Assembly (NCBI RefSeq): GCF_014280035.1
Contig: NZ_CP047957.1
Location: 2,447,361 to 2,511,360, forward strand
Direction: 5' to 3'
Length of the DNA: 64,000 nucleotides
Source: Synechococcus sp. A18-25c
GTDB lineage: Bacteria > Cyanobacteriota > Cyanobacteriia > PCC-6307 > Cyanobiaceae
How positions within the stretch are numbered: position 1 is the first letter of the stretch; each line of letters begins with the position of its first letter. A program made the position numbers and the translations under genes. The notes beneath the pieces were generated by a model. It did not search any database. It had not been told where the DNA came from and saw nothing but the letters and a program-made list of their open reading frames with translations. Shown here piece by piece: positions 1 through 7,671 of the stretch.

Positions 1-2
1 TA

Positions 3-170
3 CTCCGAGGCAAAAGCAGCTGGGTTAGCCCCGGCGGCCTGACCAGGGTCGCTCTCAAACGCGGCTCACTCGTGGTGAACTCCTCTCAAGGTGGGGGCTG
101 CAAAGACACCTGGATTGTCGATGAACAACAGGTGAGCGCAACGCAACCGATGGAGGCCGTGCCGTGCTGA
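3..170 (+). CDS. Circularly permuted ATP-grasp protein, C-terminal end only
   Basis: Only the last 55 codons are inside the window; the gene enters from the left edge. The reading frame contains PGGLTRVAL followed by [16 protein letters not shown], which is the typical end of the COG2308-type circularly permuted ATP-grasp proteins. That family is predicted to make amide or peptide bonds, and its genes usually sit next to alpha-E and transglutaminase-like genes, exactly as here. The stop (168-170) overlaps the GTG start of the next gene by 7 bp, so translation is probably coupled. Family assignment is fairly firm; the substrate is unknown. Confidence 0.8.
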   Translation, partial: LRGKSSWVSPGGLTRVALKRGSLVVNSSQGGGCKDTWIVDEQQVSATQPMEAVPC

Positions 171-1159
171 GCCGGGTCGCCGACTCCCTCTACTGGATCA
201 ACCGCTATCTCGAACGTGCCGAAAATATTTCCCGCTTCCTGGAGGTGAGTGAGGCGATGGCCTTGGATTGCCCGCCGGGGAGCGCTGAGCCCTGGCTACC
301 ACTCGTGGATGCGACTGGTGACCGCCACAGCTTCGATCAAAACTATCCGGCTGGACAACCGCGCGATGTGAGCCGCTTCCTGCTCTTGGATCGCGAGAAC
401 CCCAACAGCATCGTGAGCTGCATCAGCATGGCTCGCGAAAACGCTCGGCAGATCCGGGACGTGATCACAACAGAGATGTGGGAACAGATCAATGATCTGC
501 ACTGGAGCCTTCAAGACGGGGAAGCGATCTGGCAGGAACCCACACAGGAGCGACTGCGCATCATCCGACGTGAATGTCAAATCTTTTACGGCATTACTGA
601 CACCACACTCAGCCGTGATCTGAGCTGGCTGTTCAGCCAACTGGGCCGCCTGATCGAACGGGCGGACAAAACCTCACGAATCCTGGATGTGAAGTACTAC
701 CTGCTGCTTCCAGCACCGGAAGAGGTGGGCGGGGTGCTCGATGAACTGCAGTGGATCGCTTTGTTGCGAACAGCCGGTGCTTACCAGATGTATCGGCAGA
801 GCATGCAGCAGGCCATCAATCCCGTCTCCGTTGCAGGATTTCTCTTGCTCGATCCCATCTTTCCACGCTCCGTGCGTTACTGCCTGCAGGGGATCAATGA
901 CACCCTGAAGCAGATCCAGACCCAGCCCGTTCAGGCAGCACCCGATGACCTCGACTGCCTGCGCGGTCAGCTACTGGCGCGATGGAGCTACGTGCGCATC
1001 GACAGCTTGATTGAGGGCGGTCTTCATGAAGCGATCGATGGACTGCAACAGGATCTCAATCGTTTGCACAATCTGATTCAGAGCCGCTATTTCACCAGCA
1101 CTGAGCTGCATTCCACCCCAACCGAAGTTCTATGCGCGCCCGAATCCTTCACCGCCTGA
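164..1159 (+). CDS. Alpha-E domain protein (DUF403 family)
   Basis: 331 residues, almost entirely alpha-helical in composition, beginning [20 protein letters not shown], the hallmark N-terminus of alpha-E (DUF403) proteins. These are found with circularly permuted ATP-grasp enzymes and transglutaminase-like proteases in predicted peptide-synthesis or peptide-tagging cassettes; no catalytic role is established that I know of. The GTG start overlaps the preceding gene by 7 bp, and the 3' end overlaps the next gene by 28 bp, so the three genes form one translational unit. Confidence 0.85.
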   Translation: MLSRVADSLYWINRYLERAENISRFLEVSEAMALDCPPGSAEPWLPLVDATGDRHSFDQNYPAGQPRDVSRFLLLDRENPNSIVSCISMARENARQIRDVITTEMWEQINDLHWSLQDGEAIWQEPTQERLRIIRRECQIFYGITDTTLSRDLSWLFSQLGRLIERADKTSRILDVKYYLLLPAPEEVGGVLDELQWIALLRTAGAYQMYRQSMQQAINPVSVAGFLLLDPIFPRSVRYCLQGINDTLKQIQTQPVQAAPDDLDCLRGQLLARWSYVRIDSLIEGGLHEAIDGLQQDLNRLHNLIQSRYFTSTELHSTPTEVLCAPESFTA

Positions 1160-2025
1160 CCTATCAATACGCGGCAGCGGTGAGCCTTGGGGAACACCGC
1201 CTCTGCCTCAAACCACGGGCCCAGGGCTTTCAGACCCTGATCGAGCATCAGCTCAGCGTGACACCAGAGCCCCATCAACGGCGAGAACTGCTGGCCGCCA
1301 GTGGTGATGAAATTCAGCGACTGATCTTTCTCGGTTGCACCGATCAGCTCTGCTTTGAAGCTTGCAGCCTGGTGGAAACGCGCCCTGCACCAGCTCTGGA
1401 AACCTGCTTTAACGGGCTGGAAGTTCCCTTGCCTTACCCGCGCGGCCAACTGAACGTTGACCTTCAAGGAGCACTGGAAAGCTGGCTGCCGAATGGACAA
1501 CACGAACCTTCGGTGATCGATCTCACCCAAGAAGCACTCATGGGGAGCAACCAACACACGCTGGCATTTCTCAAGCAGCTCATGGCCTTGATTCAGGAGC
1601 GGGTCAAATACACCCAACGCCATGTGGGGCCGGCCTGGCCAGCGGGCCGCACCCTGCGAGAACGGATCGGATCCTGCCGTGACCTGGCCATGCTGATGGT
1701 GGCTTGTTGTCGCGTGGTGGGCTTGCCGGCCCGATTCGTCAGCGGCTATCAGCTACTGGAACCAGCACCCGATCAGTACGACCTGCACGCCTGGGCCGAG
1801 GTCTACCTCCCTGGCGCCGGCTGGCGAGGCTTTGATCCCAGCGCGGGCGGAGAAGTGACACAGCGCTACGTGGTTCTGGCCACATCATCCAAACCCGAAC
1901 TCACTGCAGCAGTGAGCGGCAGTTTCAGTGGCCCACCTGATACACCCAGTGAACTCAGTTGGTCGATCACTGTCGAAGAAAACGAGCTCAGCGATTGTGC
2001 ACCGGCCGTCGTTCATGCCGCTTGA
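1132..2025 (+). CDS. Transglutaminase-like cysteine protease family protein
   Basis: 297 residues. The N-terminal third resembles the bacterial transglutaminase-like N-terminal beta region ([10 protein letters not shown]). The catalytic core is visible: Cys in RIGSCRDLAMLMV (around residue 182), His in DLHAWAEVYLPGAGW (around 222) and Asp in FDPSAGGEV (around 237). The family includes peptidases and amide-forming enzymes. It completes the ATP-grasp / alpha-E / transglutaminase trio. The start lies 28 bp inside the alpha-E gene. The 3' end overlaps the convergent cupin gene by 13 bp. The substrate cannot be told from sequence. Confidence 0.85.
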   Translation: MRARILHRLTYQYAAAVSLGEHRLCLKPRAQGFQTLIEHQLSVTPEPHQRRELLAASGDEIQRLIFLGCTDQLCFEACSLVETRPAPALETCFNGLEVPLPYPRGQLNVDLQGALESWLPNGQHEPSVIDLTQEALMGSNQHTLAFLKQLMALIQERVKYTQRHVGPAWPAGRTLRERIGSCRDLAMLMVACCRVVGLPARFVSGYQLLEPAPDQYDLHAWAEVYLPGAGWRGFDPSAGGEVTQRYVVLATSSKPELTAAVSGSFSGPPDTPSELSWSITVEENELSDCAPAVVHAA

Positions 2026-2504
2026 AGCAATGGTTCAACACCATGGAGCCGCGGCTTCATCGCCGTGCTGACCGTGGCGGCCATCAGAGCAGGAATGCGA
2101 GCGCTGTTGTACACGCGGAATTCACGCAACAAAGACACTCCTGATTCGCGCACGGCTTGATTCAGAACCACTGATCCATCGGGATCAGAAATCGAACGAT
2201 GGAACGTGCCCGGTGGAATGCGGAGGATGTCTCCACCGCTTTCCAGCCGCACGATATGGAAAGGCTGTTCCCAAGCCAGGTTGACCAAATAAAAGGTGCG
2301 GCCTCCGCTAGCGGCAAGGAGATTGTCTTCTTGATGGGGATGCAAGTAAAACTGCCACGCACCGGAATCAGGATCGTTCGGAGGACTCACGGCCGGGCCG
2401 GAGTGAATGACCAGATCACGAGCGTTCGATGTATCAACCGTCACATCGAAAAACCGAACTGATGGCGTGTCGCGAAAGCGCTCGTATGACAACAGTTCGA
2501 ACAT
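2013..2504 (-). CDS. Cupin-like conserved hypothetical protein
   Basis: 163 residues from the ATG at 2504; a GTG directly before it (2507) is an alternative. The middle contains FYLHPHQEDNLLAASGG and then GDILRIPPGTFHRS. The His-x-His and Pro-x-Gly-x-x-His pattern is that of the two cupin motifs, so a small beta-barrel, possibly metal-binding, is likely. No specific enzyme is recognised. It is convergent with, and overlaps by 13 bp, the transglutaminase-like gene. The 80 bp to its right, before the truncated moaA copy, show no obvious signal. Confidence 0.6.
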   Translation of the reverse strand: MFELLSYERFRDTPSVRFFDVTVDTSNARDLVIHSGPAVSPPNDPDSGAWQFYLHPHQEDNLLAASGGRTFYLVNLAWEQPFHIVRLESGGDILRIPPGTFHRSISDPDGSVVLNQAVRESGVSLLREFRVYNSARIPALMAATVSTAMKPRLHGVEPLLQAA

Positions 2505-2585
2505 CACCGATGGGCCGAAGGACGGCCCGAACTCTCAGACGTTTGTACCGAGCTTTTCGCTTAGAAACGGTGATATCGACGACGG

Positions 2586-3176
2586 TTCAACCACCCAGAT
2601 AAGCCATTTCTGCTCGAGGGAGAGAATCAGCCGTGCAATGGCGCTCCTCGCTGTAGCGATCAGATCGTTTCTGCCAGAGAGAACGAATGGCATGCTCCAA
2701 CTCCTGATCGGACCCCATGGCAGGGGTCAAATCAGTTCCTTGGGCAGCGAACAAACAAGTAAAAGCCTGACCATCGGCCGTAATGCGTAGACGGTTGCAA
2801 TCACCGCAGAACGGCTCACTGATGGAAGCAACCACACCAACGTCACTCACTTCATCGTGATAACGCCAACGCCGAGCAGTGCCTCCAGGGGTCCGACCCA
2901 GTGATCTGAGGGGCCAATGCTCAGCAATGCGCTGCACCATCACCTCAGCCGGCAGCACCTGATCCATTCGCCAGCCATTGCGATTGCCCACATCCATGTA
3001 TTCGATCAGGCGCAATTCCATCCTCTGACTGCGCGCCAGCTCCGCCAGGGGGATCAACTGATCGTCGTTCACACCCCGTTGAATCACCGCATTGAGCTTG
3101 AGGTCACCTGCAGCTGGATCGAACCCAGCAGCTCGTGCAGCGACCAGACCAGCCAGCACTTGCTGCACCAATCCAT
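2586..3176. repeat. Direct repeat, copy 1 (591 bp, 3' part of moaA)
   Basis: This block matches 4125-4715 base for base at a constant offset of 1539, with three differences that I can see (2593/4132, 2602/4141, 2877/4416). The left boundary falls at the moaA stop codon and the right boundary after base 3176, where the sequences diverge abruptly. Two of the differences are synonymous in the moaA frame; the third changes Ser to Ala in this copy. Confidence 0.95.
2587..3176 (-). pseudogene. moaA: Truncated second copy of moaA, C-terminal half only
   Basis: This encodes the equivalent of MoaA residues 154-349, including the C-terminal Cys cluster (CGDCNRLRI and the later CLF) and the natural stop. 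It has lost the N-terminal radical SAM half with its CxxxCxxC motif, so it cannot make cyclic pyranopterin on its own. The frame stays open upstream of the breakpoint, and a GTG at 3171 could in principle start a shorter protein. The near-identity to the intact copy suggests a recent event or ongoing gene conversion. It is most simply a remnant left by the insertion that brought in the gene at 3276-4115. Confidence 0.85.
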
Positions 3177-3275
3177 GTTCAAACCGATCTGCAAACGCTG
3201 AAACGCAACTCGAAGCCGCCCAACACGTGACAACCAGTTGTGAGGCAGTAAATTTAAACCAGATTTGTTCTCCCG

Positions 3276-4115
3276 ATGCTTACAACACAACAGCAACTGT
3301 TGGAAAGTGCTTATGCAAACCAGACACAAAGAGTTCGTGAAATCTATCCATTGACATACAGTCCAAAAATATTCTCCTTAAGCTTCCAAAACAAGCTCCC
3401 ACCAGTACAACGCTCCCTAATTCCCAACCACACAAGAGACAATGATGTAACGCTCCAATCGATAGCCCAAGACGTAACATTCACTTATACACCCGAAGAA
3501 TTTTTTCCAGGTTTCCCAAGGCCAGGTACCATGGAATTTGGGGAAGCCATTGTAAGCCTCGGATTAGACGAAAGCGGTAAAGTACTTTCATTCATCTGCC
3601 CTCAAGCCGAGCAAAATTTTACTCAGAATCTTGCTATTGGCTTAGTAGAACTTTCTGGAAAAGTAGAGGCTGAAATAGGCATGATCGGTGGCAGTGTCGA
3701 TCCCATAACTGGTATTGGTACCGTTTATCTCGATGATGTGCAATTGTTGTTTTGGGGTGAAATCACAATCGATCCACTGTTGGGTCGGACTACCAGTTTT
3801 TATCTCGACAAAGACGAAGCCGCATTCATCCCGCTCACCAATCTGCAGGGAGGCAGTGAACTGGTAGTGGACAGCTCAGGTGCTCCCAATGACAATACCT
3901 TCGCAAGACTCGAAATTTCGGCATTACAAGGCGTCAATCAAGGAGTTCAAGACGGCTTGTTACAGGAACTAATTATTGAAGGCATTAACCTTGAATTGCC
4001 AGGATTCGCAATCAAAGGGACCAGCCTTGAATGGACCGTCAATCTGCAAGATCCCCAGCCTATCTCTGGTGAGGCCTACGCGGAACAAGCTAACGACTTA
4101 CACATGGGACATTGA
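3276..4115 (+). CDS. Unrecognised 279-residue protein inserted next to moaA
   Basis: I do not recognise a family. The protein is acidic with many alternating hydrophobic/polar stretches, suggesting a mostly beta-sheet fold, for example ITGIGTVYLDDVQLLFWGEI and LLGRTTSFYLDKDEAAFIPL. There is no signal peptide, membrane segment or cysteine-rich motif. Base composition differs from its neighbours: 3361-3420 has 26 G/C of 60, against 39 of 60 in the nearby moaA stretch 4861-4920. It runs convergently towards the intact moaA, stopping 10 bp from its end, and is bracketed by the two moaA repeats. Both points suggest acquisition from elsewhere. The ATG at 3276 is the best start I see, but no strong ribosome site supports it. 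Confidence 0.65.
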   Translation: MLTTQQQLLESAYANQTQRVREIYPLTYSPKIFSLSFQNKLPPVQRSLIPNHTRDNDVTLQSIAQDVTFTYTPEEFFPGFPRPGTMEFGEAIVSLGLDESGKVLSFICPQAEQNFTQNLAIGLVELSGKVEAEIGMIGGSVDPITGIGTVYLDDVQLLFWGEITIDPLLGRTTSFYLDKDEAAFIPLTNLQGGSELVVDSSGAPNDNTFARLEISALQGVNQGVQDGLLQELIIEGINLELPGFAIKGTSLEWTVNLQDPQPISGEAYAEQANDLHMGH

Positions 4116-4124
4116 TTCAATTAA

Positions 4125-4715
4125 TTCAACCGCCCAGATAGGCCATTTCTGCTCGAGGGAGAGAATCAGCCGTGCAATGGCGCTCCTCGCTGTAGCGATC
4201 AGATCGTTTCTGCCAGAGAGAACGAATGGCATGCTCCAACTCCTGATCGGACCCCATGGCAGGGGTCAAATCAGTTCCTTGGGCAGCGAACAAACAAGTA
4301 AAAGCCTGACCATCGGCCGTAATGCGTAGACGGTTGCAATCACCGCAGAACGGCTCACTGATGGAAGCAACCACACCAACGTCACTCACTTCATCGTGAT
4401 AACGCCAACGCCGAGAAGTGCCTCCAGGGGTCCGACCCAGTGATCTGAGGGGCCAATGCTCAGCAATGCGCTGCACCATCACCTCAGCCGGCAGCACCTG
4501 ATCCATTCGCCAGCCATTGCGATTGCCCACATCCATGTATTCGATCAGGCGCAATTCCATCCTCTGACTGCGCGCCAGCTCCGCCAGGGGGATCAACTGA
4601 TCGTCGTTCACACCCCGTTGAATCACCGCATTGAGCTTGAGGTCACCTGCAGCTGGATCGAACCCAGCAGCTCGTGCAGCGACCAGACCAGCCAGCACTT
4701 GCTGCACCAATCCAT
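4125..4715. repeat. Direct repeat, copy 2 (591 bp, inside intact moaA)
   Basis: This is the partner of 2586-3176 at an offset of 1539 bp. It starts at the stop codon of the intact moaA and ends at codon 154, where copy 1 stops matching. Both copies begin with TTCAA, which includes the complement of the TGA stop. Confidence 0.95.
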
Positions 4716-5175
4716 CACCGGCACTCCGTCCGCCACGCAGTCCGGCCATCGTTGCTGCCACGGCGCCGTCAACAGCATCCAAGCTCACGGTGATGCGATC
4801 CAGGCCTGTGTTCTTCAAAGCCCTGGCGCGCCCCTCGGACAGCAACACCCCATTGGTGGTGAGCGCCACGTCACGCAAACCAACCAGAGGATCGCCAGGG
4901 GTGCATCTGCCGTCGGCAACCCCGGCCAACAATGGCATCAACCGATCACTAAGCAGGGGTTCACCACCGGTGAGGCGGAGGGTGCGCACACCGAGGCGAG
5001 CCGCAACGCGGATCAAACGCAACTGCTGATCCAGCGTCAACGTTCCCGGAGGATCGGCGGAATCCGGACAGCAATAGGGACACGCCAAATTGCAACGGGC
5101 GGTCAGTGAGAGCCTCAGCACCCCCAGCGGCCTGGTCCATTGATCAAGCGTCGACACTGGAGATGCGCAAGTCAT
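4126..5175 (-). CDS. moaA: GTP 3',8-cyclase MoaA (molybdenum cofactor step 1)
   Basis: 349 residues. A radical SAM enzyme that, with MoaC, turns GTP into cyclic pyranopterin monophosphate, the first step of molybdenum cofactor synthesis. The N-terminal cluster motif is CNLACPYC (around residues 29-36). The C-terminal cluster that binds GTP is CGDCNRLRITADGQAFTC (around 299-316). Length is normal for the family. The ATG at 5175 overlaps the stop of mobA as ATGA, so the two are translationally coupled. The cofactor made here serves nitrate reductase NarB. The 3' 591 bp are duplicated to the left. Confidence 0.95.
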   Translation of the reverse strand: MTCASPVSTLDQWTRPLGVLRLSLTARCNLACPYCCPDSADPPGTLTLDQQLRLIRVAARLGVRTLRLTGGEPLLSDRLMPLLAGVADGRCTPGDPLVGLRDVALTTNGVLLSEGRARALKNTGLDRITVSLDAVDGAVAATMAGLRGGRSAGDGLVQQVLAGLVAARAAGFDPAAGDLKLNAVIQRGVNDDQLIPLAELARSQRMELRLIEYMDVGNRNGWRMDQVLPAEVMVQRIAEHWPLRSLGRTPGGTSRRWRYHDEVSDVGVVASISEPFCGDCNRLRITADGQAFTCLFAAQGTDLTPAMGSDQELEHAIRSLWQKRSDRYSEERHCTADSLPRAEMAYLGG

Positions 5176-5759
5176 CCAACCAACGCTGCCAGATCGGTTG
5201 GATCATTCACATTGCTGAGCTGCTGCGCAGGCAGTTGCAGGCTGTCGTAATCAATCCGCTGCAGCCAGCCAAGCCATCGCGCCTGTCCATCACACAATTC
5301 AGCATCCAGCGCCGCGCGATTGATGGCACTACACGGGTAGATGCCCAGCAAAGGCTGAAGACGTTGACCATCGTCGGCCACCAGCGCTCGCGATTCATTC
5401 CGACGCCAAGCGTCCAAAAGCGCTTGCAACGCCTCAATCTGCAACGCAGGCATGTCCACCGGCGAGGTCAGCAGAGCCTGGGTCTCATCGGCATTCAGCA
5501 GGCAACTGAGCGCACGAAGAGGCCCGGCGGGGCTCCATGGTTCGGCATGCACCGTGACCCCGAGCCAACCGGACAGACAGCGTCGATGGTTGGCATGAGC
5601 ACTCATGACACACACCTCAAGCCCGAGGGAACGCAACAGCCGCACCTGCCGCTCCAACCAGGTGGATCCGTCCGCAGTGGTGATCAATGCTTTGTCGGTT
5701 CCCATCCGACGACTAGCACCGCCGGCAAACACCACTGCTCTGAGCGATCGCGAGCTCAC
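5172..5759 (-). CDS. mobA: Molybdenum cofactor guanylyltransferase MobA
   Basis: 195 residues from the GTG at 5759. It attaches GMP to molybdopterin to make the guanine dinucleotide form needed by NarB. The N-terminal nucleotide-binding loop reads VVFAGGASRRMGTDKAL. The frame stays open to 5819, but that longer start would place the NtcA box (5803-5816) inside the gene and adds an unrelated N-terminus, so the GTG just before the conserved loop is preferred. The stop overlaps the moaA start by 4 bp. It is divergent from nrtP. Confidence 0.85.
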   Translation of the reverse strand: MSSRSLRAVVFAGGASRRMGTDKALITTADGSTWLERQVRLLRSLGLEVCVMSAHANHRRCLSGWLGVTVHAEPWSPAGPLRALSCLLNADETQALLTSPVDMPALQIEALQALLDAWRRNESRALVADDGQRLQPLLGIYPCSAINRAALDAELCDGQARWLGWLQRIDYDSLQLPAQQLSNVNDPTDLAALVG

Positions 5760-5802
5760 AGGACCCTCAGAACGCCAGCTAATTAAAGACCGGCCGATAC
5801 AC

Positions 5803-5816
5803 GTAACAACCGCTAC
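5803..5816. promoter_or_regulatory. NtcA binding site (GTA-N8-TAC) between mobA and nrtP
   Basis: GTAACAACCGCTAC matches the palindromic NtcA consensus exactly. NtcA is the cyanobacterial nitrogen-control activator. The site lies 44 bp upstream of mobA and 192 bp upstream of nrtP, so it could serve either or both directions. On the nrtP side the -10 expected about 22 bp downstream is only a weak match (AACTTT, 5839-5844), so promoter placement is uncertain. Confidence 0.75.
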
Positions 5817-6008
5817 CAATCAATGCGTAGCAATGCTGAACTTTCAGCCCCCAGACCCCCGAGTGGGGGATTTCGGTAGCCAATGCAACGAATCACGTGC
5901 CCACCGAATGGTGCAATTATCCGGCGGTCTGCATGAGCGCCGCATTTTGAAATCCTGGGCGCCTTCGTTTCGACGCCGGGGTTTGACTCTCCATCCCAAA
6001 CAAACCCC

Positions 6009-7574
6009 ATGCTTGGCGAACTCTGGTCGTTCCAGGGGAGATACCGAACTCTTCATCTCACCTGGATCGCCTTTTTCCTGACCTTCGTGGTCTGGTTCAA
6101 TCTGGCTCCTCTGGCCACCACCGTGAAAGCAGACCTTGACCTGACGGTGGGTCAAATCCGCACGGTGGCCATCTGCAACGTGGCTCTCACCATTCCCGCA
6201 CGCGTGCTGATCGGCATGCTGCTCGACAAATTTGGGCCAAGAATTGGGCCAAGAATTACGTATTCCTCGATTCTGGTCTTCTCAGCCATTCCCTGTTTGC
6301 TGTTTGCCGCAGCCCAGGATTTCAATTCCCTGGTGGTGGCTCGTCTGCTCCTCTCCATCGTTGGTGCGGGCTTCGTGATCGGCATCCGCATGGTGGCTGA
6401 GTGGTTCCCGCCCAAGGAAATCGGCCTGGCTGAAGGCATCTACGGCGGCTGGGGCAACTTCGGCTCTGCCTTCTCTGCCCTCACCATGGTGGCCATCGCT
6501 GGCTTCCTGTCCTTCTCCGGCGGTTTCGAACTGCCCACCGGCGCGATTCTCAATTGGCGTGGTGCCATCGCCCTGAGCGGCATTATTTCCGCAATTTACG
6601 GAGTCTTTTACTTCTTCAGCGTCACCGACACTCCTCCTGGAAAGGTGTACCAGCGCCCCGAGAGGACAGCTGGTCTGGAAGTCACCTCCATGCGTGACTT
6701 CTGGGGACTGCTGGGAATGAACGTTCCTTTCGCAGCCATCCTGGCTGTGCTCTGCTGGCGCCTGCAAAAGGTTGGTTTCCTGACTGCCAGCACCTACCCG
6801 TTGGCTCTCGGAGCTGTTGCCCTTTGGTTCATCTTCCAAACCTGGGGAATCATCCGCACCAACCGAGAATTGATCCTCGGCAACAAGGTGTACCCCAAGG
6901 AAGATCGCTATGAATTCCGCCAGGTGGCCATTCTTGAGCTCACCTACATCGTGAACTTCGGCTCCGAGCTTGCTGTGGTGTCGATGCTTCCCACCTTCTT
7001 CGAAACCACCTTCGATTTACCGAAGGCAACCGCGGGCATCCTCGCTTCCTGTTTCGCGTTCGTGAATCTGGTGGCTCGTCCCGCCGGCGGATTGATCTCC
7101 GACAAGGTCGGCAGCCGCAAAAACACCATGGCCTTCCTCACCGCTGGCCTTGGAATCGGCTATTTGGTGATGAGCATGATCAAACCCGGCACGTTCTCCG
7201 GCACATCTGGAATCTTCGTGGCTGTGGTGATCACCATGCTCGCCTCTTTCTTCGTGCAATCCGGCGAGGGTGCAACCTTCGCTTTGGTGCCTCTGGTGAA
7301 GCGCCGCGTCACCGGACAGGTGGCAGGTCTCGTCGGTGCCTACGGCAACGTTGGTGCCGTGACTTACCTCACCATCTTCAGCCTCCTGCCCATGTGGATG
7401 GGTGGTGGTGCCGAGCCCGATCCGACGGTGATCGCCAACTCCAACAGCCGCTTCTTCCAGATTCTTGGAATCGCTGGCCTGATCGTTGCTTTCTTCTGCT
7501 ACTTCTTCCTCAAGGAACCCAAAGGTTCCTTTGCGGATCTGCATGAAGGCGAAACGGCAGAAGCGGTCGCCTAA
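6009..7574 (+). CDS. nrtP: Nitrate/nitrite permease, MFS type (NrtP/NapA)
   Basis: 521 residues, about 12 membrane segments, of the nitrate/nitrite porter family of the major facilitator superfamily. Signature regions are GGWGNFGSAFSA (around residue 146) and SGEGATFALVPLVKRRVTGQ (around 418). It imports nitrate and nitrite across the plasma membrane for the reductases encoded nearby. The loop between membrane segments 2 and 3 carries the sequence DKFGPRIGPRITYS: GPRI is doubled (residues 76-79 and 80-83) by a 12-bp in-frame tandem repeat inside MFS motif A. It is followed by a hairpin terminator and then narB. The leader from about 5838 to 6008 holds a short C5/G5 hairpin at 5856-5869. Confidence 0.93.
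   Translation: MLGELWSFQGRYRTLHLTWIAFFLTFVVWFNLAPLATTVKADLDLTVGQIRTVAICNVALTIPARVLIGMLLDKFGPRIGPRITYSSILVFSAIPCLLFAAAQDFNSLVVARLLLSIVGAGFVIGIRMVAEWFPPKEIGLAEGIYGGWGNFGSAFSALTMVAIAGFLSFSGGFELPTGAILNWRGAIALSGIISAIYGVFYFFSVTDTPPGKVYQRPERTAGLEVTSMRDFWGLLGMNVPFAAILAVLCWRLQKVGFLTASTYPLALGAVALWFIFQTWGIIRTNRELILGNKVYPKEDRYEFRQVAILELTYIVNFGSELAVVSMLPTFFETTFDLPKATAGILASCFAFVNLVARPAGGLISDKVGSRKNTMAFLTAGLGIGYLVMSMIKPGTFSGTSGIFVAVVITMLASFFVQSGEGATFALVPLVKRRVTGQVAGLVGAYGNVGAVTYLTIFSLLPMWMGGGAEPDPTVIANSNSRFFQILGIAGLIVAFFCYFFLKEPKGSFADLHEGETAEAVA
6232..6255 (+). repeat. 12-bp tandem duplication inside nrtP
   Basis: The unit TTGGGCCAAGAA occurs twice back to back (6232-6243 and 6244-6255). It keeps the frame and doubles the residues GPRI. 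Slipped-strand replication is the simplest origin. Confidence 0.95.
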
Positions 7575-7626
7575 GGATCAAAATCCACTTCTGATCGGAG
7601 TTTGCAGTTCGACTGCCATCCGAATG

Positions 7627-7651
7627 CCCGGGGGACTTCCCCCGGGTTTTT
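7627..7651 (+). terminator. Rho-independent terminator after nrtP
   Basis: A stem of CCCGGGGG (7627-7634) and CCCCCGGG (7639-7646) with loop ACTT is followed by five T. It lies 52 bp after the nrtP stop and 21 bp before the narB start. It may attenuate rather than fully block read-through into narB, since no separate promoter for narB is evident. Confidence 0.85.
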
Positions 7652-7671
7652 GAATTTCTGCCTCTCCGGAT

